NCBI GenBank assembly: GCA_016648135.1
Contig: JADDOH010002037.1
Coordinates: forward strand, 124,001-188,000
DNA length: 64,000 bases
Direction of reading: 5' to 3'
From: Agrypnia vestita
Lineage: Eukaryota > Arthropoda > Insecta > Trichoptera > Phryganeidae
Shown here piece by piece: positions 42,746-53,814 of this stretch (position 1 is the stretch's first letter; every line of letters begins with the position of its first letter). The translations under genes and the position numbers were made by a program. Below the pieces are notes generated by a model. It had not been told where the DNA came from. It saw nothing but the letters and a program-made list of their open reading frames with translations, and did no database searches.

Positions 42746-43489
42746 ATCTTCATTAAATAATAATCCCGCAGTGGACAAATCTAGTAATTGTGTTCTCGAA
42801 CATACATAGAAAAAAATATATTTACGAAGATATAACACGTTTTACACTTTAGTTTCTTTCTATAAAGTGTACGAAAAACAATATTTAATTATTTTTTCTA
42901 TCTCGGTTCTATGTTCTATAAATTTGAAAAAAAAAAAAATTGATAAAAAGAAAAGAAGAAGTAAAAAATATTATCTGAGGTGTAAAGTGTTCAACCCGCT
43001 TAGATATTTTCTACAAAACTATTATCGTGTAGAAACAGTAAAAAAACAGAGTTGAATAATACATCCGAACCACATGGATGTTTTTAACTTATATTTTTTT
43101 CCATACTTCTTAGAACATATATATATAAATATTATTGAATATAACATTATATAGAATACTAAGATATTTTAACTGTTATTTTTTTTCTATTTTAAACGGC
43201 ATTAAACGATTGCTCGTTCACATGTAATTCCATCTCATGAGTCATGATATGAAACAGCTAAGCGTACTTTTAATGAAGCCATAAAATGGAACACAAGAAC
43301 ACAATAAATTATAAGGAACTGTCTCCACGTGGGTACTTAGTATGTATGGTGTGGTATCGACTGGAATATGTATTGGATAATACATACATATTTGTTTTTT
43401 TGTTCATATGTTTTTTTGTTTGTATATTTTAATTTAGTTGTAAAAAAATATTTTAACATCTAGTACATTTTATTTAAGATATATTCTTA
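42746..43489. other. AT-rich segment, nothing recognised
   Basis: No supported gene or repeat; A-runs and a KK-rich open stretch at 42867-43055 that is noise. Confidence 0.35.
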
Positions 43490-43835
43490 AATAAGTCTTT
43501 GGGTATTTACAGAGCTTACGACCTCTCATGTGGCTGGCTTAAGTGGTCACTTAACACAATGTAACTTTCACCTATTCCACCCATGATTGACCAAAATTTC
43601 TGGAAGTTGTATATATTATTATATGTTATTTATGTAACACGTTTTACTTTGACTAACGGTAACGCCATCTGTGGTTGAAATTTTTCATCCCCATGAATCA
43701 GTGAATGTTACGTTGCGTAAAGTGATCACTTAAGCCAGCCATATAATAGTTCGTAAGCCCCATAAATATCCAAAGACTTTCGTATCCACTTTTTCATTTA
43801 AATAACTTGTCTCTGTGAGACATATATCTCGATTA
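43490..43835 (+). mobile_element. Family A inverted-repeat element, copy 7
   Basis: Left arm from AAGTCTTTGGGTATTTACAG through GCTTACGACCTCTCATG and GGCTGGCTTAAGTGGTCAC; interior CACGTTTTACTTTGACTAAC and CATCCCCATGAATCAG; right arm GTTACGTTGCGTAAAGTGAT, CTTAAGCCAGCCATATAATA and CTTGTCTCTGTGAGACATAT. The outermost left 30 bp are missing. Flank beyond the right arm (CCTCTGGGGACGAAAATACA) is shared with copies 3 and 4, so the element extends outward. Confidence 0.65.
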
Positions 43836-45039
43836 ACGACGATCCCTCTGGGGACGAAAATACAGTTTGATTCCGTTCTTGAAAAACTTGAATATACTCA
43901 ATATTTTTTTTATTATGCATTGAATAAAGTTTAAGGGTGTGTGTATAGGATAGACAACCTCAAAGATATTTAAACATGATGTAAATTTTTGTAAGGAATC
44001 CTTTTGATGATTTTCTTTAAATTAAGGGTTTAATGAATATAATGAGTAGGTACTTCAATACAATAAATAAATTTGGAAATAATCCTCGAGGAATCAAATT
44101 GATTGCGATTGATGTAGGTGCCATTTATCTACAGATGAGTACAAGATCAGAGCAGTAGGCCTAATATACATTAATTATACACCTACATATGTAACCAATT
44201 ATACATAACTCTTTAGGGTAGTTAACCAAGATAGGCCTATGTACAAAAATATGATTGCAATGCGTCCACATTAGGTATTGCGATCTATATGCATACTCTC
44301 TATATCTCATTGTGCTGTGGAACCGTAAGAATTTTTTCTACTCAACAATTTTTATCTGTGATATTGGTAACTGTCAAAATGACGTTAATCGATAATCACA
44401 ATTAGATTTTATTTTTATTTTTATTATTATCCAAATATTATTACTATCCAAATAAGAGGGTATGTAGCATGCATTTATATTTAAAAAATGCACATTAGAA
44501 CAATATAAATAAATATAAAAAAAACATTTCAAACAGATAATAAATGACTCGTTGTAAGTCAATATTTTTATAAGAGTCGCAGAAAGATTAATGTAATTTT
44601 TATTATAAAACAAAGCAAAAGTAATATCATGAAAACAATATACATTTAATTAAAATCTTAATAATTATTTGGATGACGTTCTGCAACAATGCGATGTTTG
44701 AGGTTAAATTTTCGATTAACCGTGGTAATAAAAATATTTTGCAAGCATTACGGTTGCTTAAGCTATTGTATATTTGGAAATAAATGACATTACTTTTCGT
44801 CCATAATTAAGAAAAATTGTTTTTTCTTCAATTTGATATCTAAAATTATTTTGCGGAAAATACAAAATATTAGTTTTTCGGAAAAATTGGCCGCGGCACT
44901 AGCTGGCACTGCTATTATCGTGTCTAATGCAATTGATACGTAAGTCAATTTTGTACAATACACCGAAAATAATATAAATGCTATTTGTTTTTTTTTAAAT
45001 ATTACGCAAATAGAAACATCTACAATACAGAGGCTAATT
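43836..45039. other. AT-rich segment, nothing recognised
   Basis: No gene or defined repeat beyond the family A flank at its left end. Confidence 0.35.
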
Positions 45040-45250
45040 CACTCCTTATCACGTCGGCGAATTTCAGAGCAGCGCGCCAAAAATTCAAACATGGAATAGC
45101 CGATCCAAATTCGAACTGCGGCATTCGCGCGCAGCGGACCGAGCTTCCGGTGCATCGCAGCTCGGGCGGCTTCCTGTCTGACCGTAAAAAATTGCTGCAT
45201 GCTTTGAAAGAGAGCCTACCTATCGATACGATACAGGTATTATTGTGACA
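45040..45250 (+). other. GC-rich island, possible exon
   Basis: An open frame is bounded by AATTTCAG (ending 45069) and GATACGATACAG|GTATTA (45236), so it could be an internal exon of about 167 bp. It encodes Arg-Gln-Lys-Phe-Lys-His-Gly-Ile-Ala-Asp-Pro-Asn-Ser-Asn and later Leu-Leu-His-Ala-Leu-Lys-Glu-Ser-Leu-Pro-Ile-Asp. No domain recognised; may be a conserved non-coding element. Confidence 0.2.
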
Positions 45251-45469
45251 ACCTTAAATTATCACCGCAATTTCGTCGCATTTATAGTCTGCTCACGGTG
45301 GACTGACTGCCAGGCCTATTATACAATGCAAACTTTTTAATTAAACTTAAATCTCCGCAGAACCACCGGGCTACCAATTTTCTACAAGCATTTTATACAA
45401 GGTGTAACTGAGTAAGCGTACAATATTTTAATTATGAATCGAAAATGTTGTAACAAATATGTGAAATTA
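45251..45469. other. Segment, nothing recognised
   Basis: Contains CTGCTCACGGTGGACTGACTG and similar ordinary sequence, no supported feature. Confidence 0.3.
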
Positions 45470-45850
45470 TAGCTTTATTAATCATCAAAATACACAATTC
45501 TCCACGTAACAATGTCCGTCACTAACGTTAACGTCACTCGCGGCCGAAATATAGATATATATATCTCTCTATAACAATACTACGTAAACAGTGCAAAGCA
45601 TATTTCGTGAACACTGCGCATTTACCAAAAATCATGTCGGTACATACAGATATATTTAAAAAATTTGAAGATGCCTATATTGTATAAAAAAAATCTTTAT
45701 GGAGAATTGTGTATGTACAATATTTTGATTTGTGTACAGCTAGGATATAAAAACTACCAACTAATCTAAAACTGAAAATTAAACATGTAAAAGTACGTCA
45801 ATTTGACGGTTATAACTTACAGGTTATAATAGTCATGTATGTATATAAAT
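45470..45850 (+). repeat. Family E repeat, copy 2
   Basis: Shares ACGTAACAATGTCCGTCACT, ATTTGTGTACAGCTAGGATA, ATCTAAAACTGAAAATTAAA and AAAAGTACGTCAATTTGACG with 32625-32870 in the same order. No coding frame here, which argues that the open frame in copy 1 is not a conserved product. Confidence 0.55.
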
Positions 45851-45984
45851 TTACCATTGAAGTAGTAATATTTATGCACACATTCAGAAACTTACCTACA
45901 TGTTTTTCTGTACAAAAATATCACAATCCTACTGGTAATATTGGTGGCGGTATAGGATTTGCAGGCATATAAACATATGCATAT

Positions 45985-46526
45985 ATACAGGGTTATTTGG
46001 CAAACATTCATTACCTCACAGGACTATATTTCTGCCTTAATTATCAGTCGAAAATTTTCAAGCAACCATGACCTAATATCAATAGTTATAGAGGTATGCG
46101 GCACAAAGTTTGCATTTTTTTCCTCAATATTTCTGACACATTTTTTGTAAAACGTTGGACTAGGTTCTAGTAAACATTCTAGTAAATTATATCGAATATG
46201 AATAATTTATTCCCTTTAATACAAATAAAATAATAAAAACTTTAGAATTCCAATTGAAAACATTCTAACTGGAATTTTTGCAGGGTTTTTATGACTTTAT
46301 TTAACTTTTATTGAAATGAATGAATTTTTCGTAATCGATATAATGTAATGTAATGATCAACGTTTTGTAAAAAATACGTCATAGGTAAATAATAAAAAAA
46401 AGGCAAACTTCGATATTGCATAACTCCATAACTATTGATCAAGTCTTCTTGAACATTTTCGACTTATAATCAAGGCAGTAAATACATTCCTGCGAGGTTA
46501 TTAATGTTTTCCAAATAACCCTATAC
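45985..46526 (+). mobile_element. Long-inverted-repeat element, family D copy 2
   Basis: The ends ACAGGGTTATTTGGCAAACA (45987) and TTTTCCAAATAACCCTATA (46508-46524) begin inverted arms of about 130 bp, containing TCGAAAATTTTCAAG and its counterpart near 46450. AT-rich interior. Ends resemble the ACAGGGTT-type ends of related copies. No transposase; likely non-autonomous. Confidence 0.7.
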
Positions 46527-46869
46527 AATATCCTCCGCTATACGTGAGACCTTGACTTTTATAGAGAAGAAGCAAAGGTATATTTTAATAATCTGTAAGT
46601 TCATCCACTAAATTTCTACCCTTTAAATTATATAACATAACAGAAAAATGTTTTTTCAACAGGTTTTAATTTTGTTAGCCTGATTCAACTTTTTCAAAAC
46701 TCTCTCTTAACTGGTCGTAGAATAAAGACGCGCCATAGAACGGGAAAATATACAGAAGAGATCTGCGTGACTCCCGCATCAAATAAACTAAAGATTCACT
46801 AGGGTAAATGAGTAATCAAAGTCTTATTATTTGCGAGTTGGACTCTAGATCGACACAGATAACAAGTGC

Positions 46870-47095
46870 ATCGTTAAAGTTTAGATATTAATAACCGCAG
46901 ACGGGAGACGACCAGATGTAGGTTCGCGAGTGAATAATTAAGGAGACTAACGTGGGAATGAATTGCGAATGTTTTTCGGTTCAGCGATCGCGCCGCGCCG
47001 CCCGGCCGGGGGGGGGCGCCTCCGGGGAGAGGAGACGAAGAGACGAGCCAGCAGCCCGAGCTGGACCAAACGCTAGATATTAAATAAATCACCAA
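46870..47095. promoter_or_regulatory. CpG-rich island
   Basis: The most GC-rich stretch of the window (GCGATCGCGCCGCGCCGCCC, then GGCCGGGGGGGGGCGCCTCC, 46985-47025), with no repeat partner. A minus-strand open frame of 73 codons crosses it and is probably composition-driven. May be a promoter or enhancer; no TATA, initiator or transcript boundary was identified. Confidence 0.35.
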
Positions 47096-48239
47096 AAACG
47101 TAATTAAGGAAGTACAAAATACAACGGAAAAGAAAAGAAAATATTATTGTACCACTGAAGTGAAATTTCCAAGTCGAATTACGAACGCAATATTCGCGAA
47201 TTTAATATTCCAACCACGTAAAGTGCTGCTAATAAGGCAATATCATTTATTTGAAAAATAAACGGATTATACTTTTTTGAACCATTTGTAGAGTTCATAA
47301 GACACATTAAATAGACTGAATCCGAGATCGCGGCACTTGTAATACATCATTCTGAGCGTAAGTATCCTAGGTATAGTTGAGTGTCCCGATTTCTAGATAA
47401 AACATAATTGACGTGCAAATAAGTATTAAAGAAAATATTACACTTAAAATTTTAGAAAATTGTACAACACATTTTGACAATTGATAGGCAATATCTGTAG
47501 ATGAAGTGTAAATCATTGACAAGATTTACAAGAGAATAATATTTATAGACAATACTAAAAAAAAATTACGCGTATCATAGATAATAGAAATATGATAAAC
47601 ACTGAACGTAGGAACTTTTTGAATAAACGGTTTTTTTGACATTCAATTTAAACGGCAACAGGAATTTTGCTTTGTTTACATATTCTAAACTACAGGTTCA
47701 ACTGTTCTATAAACAATAGTATATCCATCTAAAACAAAAAGTGAAGTTACTCTTTAGAATCGCGAGAAAAACATCAAATACACCATCCCTCTTTCTCGCT
47801 TCCGGTACTCTTCTTCCTCTTCCTAAATTAAAATTTTAAATTATACCTAATCCCGAACAATGCCTAGCGTAAACCGCTAGTATTACATAAAACAAATCTT
47901 TCTTTGTTATGTAGAAGTTTTGTTGAATTTATTCAGATCATTATTTTCAACTTCTTTCAATATTATAGTTTGTTCAGCGAGAAGAAATCGGTATTCCTTT
48001 ATTGAAATTTATTTGTTTCTTATTGAAAATGTTTTCCTCCGGTGAATACAACTACATTGCAGTCGGAAAGTTTAAGAGTAATCACATTAAATGATTAAAA
48101 CCTTGCAGAAATCAGAAAATTATTTTTTCTGTGAGTTGTAATAATTTTATTAGATTTTTTGTATTCATGTCAATAAATTGATAATATTTAATATAAGTAA
48201 ATTTAAAGATTGTCCATCATTTTAGAGAAGAAAAATCAA
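47096..48239. other. AT-rich segment, nothing recognised
   Basis: No gene or defined repeat. Confidence 0.35.
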
Positions 48240-48350
48240 AAACATTGATGTGAAGGCTTTATGTAAGAACATTTTCCACCCAAAATTTAAGCAGGTAATC
48301 TACCTGTAAAATATGGTGGTGGACTAGCTTTATTACACCCTATATATTAT
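48240..48350 (-). repeat. Family C/D repeat fragment
   Basis: AAGCAGGTAATCTACCTGTA and GTGGACTAGCTTTATTACAC recall 19033-19085 (GCAGGAATCTACCTGCAAAG, GTGGACTCACTGGCTCTTTT). One arm only. Confidence 0.5.
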
Positions 48351-48825
48351 ACATTGTAGTATTAATGTGTTCTCATGTGGTTTCACGGATCCATTATGCT
48401 GTATTTACACATATTACATTGTATTTACATATTTGTCGACTTAGTTATATTTATGTAGAAAGATTAGTTACTTTGTGCGGTCAGAGTTGCACCGAGCTAG
48501 ACATTACATATACATATTAACATTTAATTAGCGTGTTTGATACCTTCGCTGCCGTCATAAGTATAAAGGCAGCTCTCAAAATGAATTAAATATGAGGTAA
48601 GAAATTGTGAACCATTAGAAATATAGCAAAAAGCAATATAAAATTTATTTTAACGCGAAAAACATCATATTGTTTTTAAAATTTTCACTGCTATAATATA
48701 CTTTGATTAATCACAGTATATTTTAATTAATTGATGATGTTTTGTTAAATAACCTAAAAGTAAACCTGCATTGTCTGCAATAGCGACGAGCGTAGGATCG
48801 ACGAAATATTCAGCCCGACATATGT
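48351..48825. other. AT-rich segment, nothing recognised
   Basis: No supported gene or repeat. Confidence 0.3.
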
Positions 48826-48908
48826 ATGCATCCCTTAATCCAACAAAAAATTCCACCACAGGAAGCTCTTTCTACGGTACTGAATAAAATATTCTTCCAC
48901 TTTTTCAG

Positions 48909-49044
48909 CTACATTATACGTCAAAGTGATATCCCAATGGCGGGGATTATTCTAGGCACAACTTTGGGTCAAAACGGACACGAAAAAGTGCCACAACGGT
49001 GGATGAAAGCACGCCTGATTGAGGCCGGTAATTGTAAATTCTGA
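48909..49044 (+). CDS. Candidate terminal exon, unidentified
   Basis: A strong polypyrimidine tract and acceptor (ATTCTTCCACTTTTTCAG, ending 48908) precede an open frame that runs to TGA at 49042-49044. It reads Tyr-Ile-Ile-Arg-Gln-Ser-Asp-Ile-Pro-Met-Ala-Gly-Ile-Ile-Leu-Gly, then Val-Pro-Gln-Arg-Trp-Met-Lys-Ala-Arg-Leu-Ile-Glu-Ala. GC content is higher than the flanks and an AATAAA follows about 80 bp later (about 49122). No domain recognised; could be a transposon scrap. Confidence 0.2.
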
Positions 49045-49439
49045 AATGAGGAAAGAAGAAAAATATACGCTTACTAACGATTTTTTGCAAAAATAGATAT
49101 CGAAATCAATCGATAAAAAATAATAAATGTGTTGTTGTAAATAATAAAAATGGATTTGGTGTTTATTTTATAGAGATTATTGAGTTCAGTTATAATTTTA
49201 TATTTACTTTTATTATTTATTAAACTTGATATTTAAGAGATTCTTACGAAAAATTAACTCACTGTTGAAACTTGAGTAAAAAAATATTGTAACGAGATGC
49301 TAAAAAAGATTTTACACATTTTCCGAATTACTTGTAACGTGTCATAACACTATCGAAAGATCGAGAACGGACTATAACAATCTAGGGTGATTTACAACCT
49401 TCGGTAAACGTAAAGAGAACCTTATCCTAAACACTAGAA

Positions 49440-49570
49440 AATGCTGGCATTTTCGGGGCCGGCCGAGCGCAGTTGTCGTCGCGTTTGACAGATCATTACC
49501 GTGTAAAGTCGTCCGCGAGCCGCCAGATGATGCCAAGTGTGGTCAGTCGTGAGAGAATCGAAGCGATAAA
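49440..49570 (+). promoter_or_regulatory. GC-rich island with initiator-like word
   Basis: GGGGCCGGCCGAGCGCAGTT to GTCGTCCGCGAGCCGCCAG is abruptly GC-rich. GGTCAGTCGTG at 49541-49551 contains TCAGTC, the arthropod initiator consensus. No TATA or downstream promoter element at the right spacing was found, so promoter function is a guess. Confidence 0.25.
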
Positions 49571-50692
49571 TAAAGCGATAAAAATAATCGAGCGAAGTAC
49601 CTAACTGGTAAATAAATCAGAGCGATTAATACGAGCGAAATTGGATAGAATGTTCTAGCGAATGTAAAATATATGTTACCCAGCGATAATACAGTATTCA
49701 TTTACGAGCTATATACTGCGAAATAGTGTAATTTAAAGAATAACTTTAGGTTTAATTCGTTTTAATTGACTCTGTATATTGAATTGTTAAATAATAATTA
49801 ATAAATCTTTAATTGATTTCCAATGTTTTCATTCATTTCCCCCTTAGCCACGACACGATCACTGTATAAATTATATAAATTTTAATCAAACTCACGTAGA
49901 GATAACATAAGTACTTTATTTTTTTACCTAATAAAATAATCATAATCTATGTGGTTCATACGATTTTTTTTAAAAATTATTAGTTATTGATAATTACGTC
50001 CAACCACAATGTTAAACGAAATAAGTTATAAATAAATTAGGTACATTGTCAATCTGCCTTTACTACATTCAAGCTGCATGCATACAAAAATGTTATGGTA
50101 TTAAAATACCTAATTATCCCTACTAGGTTTACCGAGCAAATCATTACTTTTCATTGCCAGCATGGAAATACAAATTACATATATATCAAATTCCCCGATA
50201 AATAGACTACACCGGCATGGTAATGAATATGCTTATCTGTTGAATACATTTTTAGAATGTAAATTTTCCTTCATTTGCCGAGTTCTAATAACGATATCTG
50301 AACTATGAGTTTTATTAAACCATGACTGATGGAACGATGGATATATGCGGATACCTCATACCTTTTCACTAAATTTATAATCGTCTAAAGTGCTTCGTTA
50401 CATTGAAATGTGGAATTACTTTTTGATTTTGATTTTGAACTTAATTTATAAAATTATTCAAAAGGCTTTTTGTGCTTACATTTTTCTTTTTACTTCATCT
50501 AGTTTCAGAATGTTCTACAATATTATGATTATTATTATATTATTTTTCATCATCTTCATCTATTTGTTGTATTAGGGTTGGGGGCCCAAAGACTCGCTTC
50601 CACAAGGTGTTTCCATGTTCCCTGTCTTGCGCTGTTTCCATATCAGTCAACCAGTCCAGGCCCTTATTTTATAATGTTTAGTTTGTATTTTA
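49571..50692. other. AT-rich segment, nothing recognised
   Basis: No supported gene or repeat. The hydrophobic open stretch at 50390-50575 is AT-driven noise. Confidence 0.35.
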
Positions 50693-51318
50693 AGCCATGT
50701 ATTCACTAGGGGACGAATCGCGCAACATTCCGCGCGGCATGTCGCATCAACATCTACGCTCATGTTTCGGGGACAATGACGCGGTCACTTGACGTGTACA
50801 CACCGGGACTCACATATCACTTGTCGCGGAAATTTCGCCCAAAAGGGTTATGATGATTAGTGCTGCGTATCTATTTATTCTAAGGAGTTTATCAAAAAGT
50901 AAGAGCTGAAAAAGGTGGTGGGTGCGAAAGCATTTACTGAAAAGGAAAATACTGAGAAGGATGGATATTCTATGCGATCTTCGAATGTCTGACGGATCAT
51001 TTGTCAATTTCATTCGAATGACAACAACTGATTTTGAAAATTTATTACAAATGATCGGGTCTTTCATAGCCAAGCAAGACATAATATTACGGAACGCTGT
51101 TTTATATCATATCATATAGCATATGTAACTATAGCGCATGCGTCTTAGCTTGTCAACATACCACGTGGTACTGACGCGCGGTACGATGTCCCCGGGCGCT
51201 CGCTCGGAAACCGTGCGCATGGCAACGTTGCCGTAGAAATGCCGCGCTATGTCGCGCGCGACGTTGCAGCGTCACGTAGATGTTGAGGGAAAATTTGTCC
51301 CCTAGTGAATACGTGACT
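50693..51318 (+). mobile_element. Non-autonomous PIF/Harbinger element, copy 2
   Basis: The ends AGCCATGTATTCACTAGGGG (50693) and the mirror CCCCTAGTGAATACGTGACT (to 51318) form inverted repeats of at least 22 bp with two mismatches, flanked by TTA on both sides (50690-50692, 51319-51321). Subterminal DNA is GC-rich with inverted GTCGCGCG/CATCTACG words. The 626-bp element keeps only the start of a transposase. Different end sequences from 16240-16821, so a separate family. Confidence 0.85.
50910..51104 (+). pseudogene. HARBI1-like transposase N-terminal remnant
   Basis: Lys-Arg-Trp-Trp-Val-Arg-Lys-His-Leu-Leu-Lys-Arg (50910-50945), then Leu-Arg-Met-Ser-Asp-Gly-Ser-Phe-Val-Asn-Phe-Ile-Arg-Met and Phe-Glu-Asn-Leu-Leu-Gln-Met-Ile-Gly-Ser-Phe-Ile-Ala-Lys-Gln-Asp. 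This is the N-terminal signature of HARBI1-type transposases (Trp-Trp-Val-Arg...Phe-x-Asn-Phe-x-Arg-Met...Phe-x-x-Leu-Leu...Ile-x-Lys-x-Asp). The frame ends before the helix-turn-helix and DDE nuclease parts. The upstream frame is closed by a stop just before Lys-Arg-Trp-Trp. It makes no active enzyme, although the frame itself is clean. Confidence 0.8.
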
Positions 51319-51470
51319 TTACCCTGAATAAGAAACGTTGGTTCCGAAACCGGTTGGTGCAAGCAAAAATATAATCGTTAAAACGAAGAATTTTTTTTAT
51401 TAAATTAAATATACTGTATACCGCTAGCATAACTACAGACAACAAATTACCATAGGCGATGAATAAACAG
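51319..51470. other. Flank of Harbinger element
   Basis: No supported feature besides the right TTA target duplication. Confidence 0.3.
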
Positions 51471-51800
51471 GTGCGGAAATAAAACTCTTCACCGCTGGAT
51501 CTGCAGACAATTACGCCATCATTGAGCCACGAACACGCCGCGCCAGCGCCGCACGCAATAACAGAGTGATAAGACCGGTATTCGATGACTTATCAACAAT
51601 CAACTGCATTCGTAATGCAATGTTTAAAAGGTCACAAGTTCACGCCACGGACACGGTATTGTGCCGTTACGTCATGCATCAATTTGGCTCACCTACAGAG
51701 CGTTATTGCGATCAGTCTCTGGCGTCACGTGGGCGTACCTGTGCATCGCCCTGATGCATGACTGCCTCCAAGTAACGCAACCAATATAAGTTTAATGATC
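51471..51800. other. GC-rich single-copy-looking island
   Basis: Includes AACACGCCGCGCCAGCGCCG and CTGGCGTCACGTGGGCGTAC. No repeat partner and no convincing frame; candidate regulatory DNA. Confidence 0.3.
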
Positions 51801-52609
51801 GTATCTGAACGGTTCTGTTTCTTAACCTTTTCCATACGGTTTTGCTCTACATTATTGCTATTTAAACACCTTATATTTAAATAGCAGTAACTATTCCGAA
51901 TATGCTAATCATGTTTTGGAAATAAATCATTATTGTGATATGAATAATGATTTGCATATTTTACATGCAAATATCATACATAGGATTACTAATAGGATGA
52001 ATTATAGATTTTAGACATTATGTTAAAAGTGTTAATAGCAAATGAAATATTATAAATAAGCAGATTTTTTTTTTTTTGCAAATGCTCTTTTTTTGAATTT
52101 GTTTTCACATTAGTTCTTCATAAGTTATCCATCTCCCACAAATTTATTTTTCGATTTTGTTAGTGTTTAAGTGAATATTTGTATAAATTTTTGTATAAAA
52201 GTGGTAAAAATAAGAACAAATATTGGTAATCACGAACGACAGCATAAAGACGCGTAAGATACGTGACTGTGACGTGTTTTTTATTTGTCGATGGACAACT
52301 GGTATTGATGGGAATTCCAGTTCAGCTGCCTGGACCTCTGTTTAGCTATGTTTCAACGCAAGGTATACAACACAGCACGTGCTTTTTTTTAAATGTATGC
52401 CAAAGAAGTATGTCTTCTAACGCGCGTACGTAAGCATATGCACTAATTTAAAAAAAATTTAAATGCTTTGGTAACTCGACTGCCAGTAGCGATACTAGAT
52501 CTCATCTTGAATCTCTAACCAAAACAACAACAAATTACCTAGAATAAAAAACTACAGCCAGGGACATATCTAAAAAATTGTTCATATAACAAAGCTGGAC
52601 CGAAGTGTA
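51801..52609. other. AT-rich segment, nothing recognised
   Basis: No supported gene or repeat. Confidence 0.3.
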
Positions 52610-52745
52610 TTTACTTCTTCTTCAAATGTAGCAAATTTATTTTGTGGCAATAATTATAATTGATATAAATTAACTTTGTTAAAACCACTTATTTATTGAA
52701 AAAAATCAACATGTTTCGAAGTCAATGGCTTCTTCGTCAAAAAAA
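52610..52745 (-). mobile_element. Penelope-like element end plus ORF start, copy P9
   Basis: On the minus strand: stem module (TGACGAAGAAGCCATTGACT, TCGAAACATGTTGATT; 52740-52706), end (AATAAATAAGTGGTTTTAAC, AAAGTTAATTTATATCAATT), then an open start close to the other ORF-start modules (initial ATG now TTG): Pro-Gln-Asn-Lys-Phe-Ala-Thr-Phe-Glu-Glu-Glu-Val near 52650-52612. The last about 80 bp resemble the left flank of P1 closely. Confidence 0.65.
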
Positions 52746-52789
52746 AGAAATGTTTCACTGAGTCTAAATCGAAAAGTATTCAATCAATA

Positions 52790-52965
52790 TACACTAAGAA
52801 TGCTCACATTCGCTGGACGAATGCAGTCATCCACTGGTACCAGAAGGAAATCAAGTGGCCGACAGGCTGATCTAAAACACATTGTACTGTGTACTGGACT
52901 GTGATTGAAATACGTGAGCGAATATGATGATGATTGTTATGATGAATCATATTTTATAGACAGCG
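52790..52965 (+). pseudogene. Non-LTR retrotransposon C-terminal scrap
   Basis: Frames together read Ile-Arg-Trp-Thr-Asn-Ala-Val-Ile-His-Trp-Tyr, Lys-Glu-Ile-Lys-Trp-Pro, and an acidic ending near Glu-Tyr-Asp-Asp-Asp-Cys-Tyr-Asp-Glu. This resembles the family seen at 5148-5410 (Trp-Thr-Lys-Arg-Ile-x-x-Trp-Tyr, Asp-Asp-Asp ending). Confidence 0.45.
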
Positions 52966-53814
52966 AGAAAACATTTTTACCCATTTATAAAACAGATTTA
53001 TCCCATGCCTAAAGGTATGTTATTTTCATAACATCAAAAAGGTTTTATGGAAATATGATCCCAAATATAATTCTACGAACGAAACATATAGCACATGGTG
53101 CCCAGTGCGAAGGGATTCAAACCATGGGGGAATTAAAAATGTTAACCTTGAATATTATATATCTTTTAAAACATTTCAAATTCAACTAAATGAGAAAAAT
53201 ATTATTCTGCTAAGGAATTTGTTTTCATACGATTATAATTGTAATTAAAATTTATTTAGATAACATGAGATGTACCTACACTTCAAAGTAATATTTCTCG
53301 CAAATTTTCAATTCGAAAATTCACATAAAATTCGTAATAGTTGGAAAGACAAAAAAATATAACATTTTACAAGAATAACACAAACAGGCCTTTATTGGGG
53401 TGCCATAAAAAGTTTGGGGATTCAATTTCATTCAAATTTCATTTCAATCCTTTTTTCACTTAAAATATTACTTACAAAAATTTTAAAAATATTGTCATTC
53501 TTTGTTATTAATTAAACCTTAGCATAAATGTTTAGCATAAGAGTTAGCCTAGACAAAGGAAAGAAAGTCTTTTCTAACTGGAAATTTTTTAATGATTACC
53601 GTGCGAATTTAAGAAGAATTTAGGAGAATACCGATCAAGGTGAGAAATCTTAACATATATATATATAAATATTGAATGGGTCTTTCATTCTTAAAAATCT
53701 CGTATCTGTATTGTAGCTTATTTCCAAAATTTACAATTTAAAAAAATAACAAGGCTTGCGGTACACATTCATTCCTGATAGCAACAGTGATGTATAAATA
53801 TTTGTATACTTATA
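52966..53814. other. AT-rich segment, nothing recognised
   Basis: No supported gene or repeat. Confidence 0.35.

Noticed and set aside
46874..47095. 73-codon minus-strand frame with Pro/Gly-rich middle.
   Set aside because: Driven by the G-run and CpG-rich composition; no domain.
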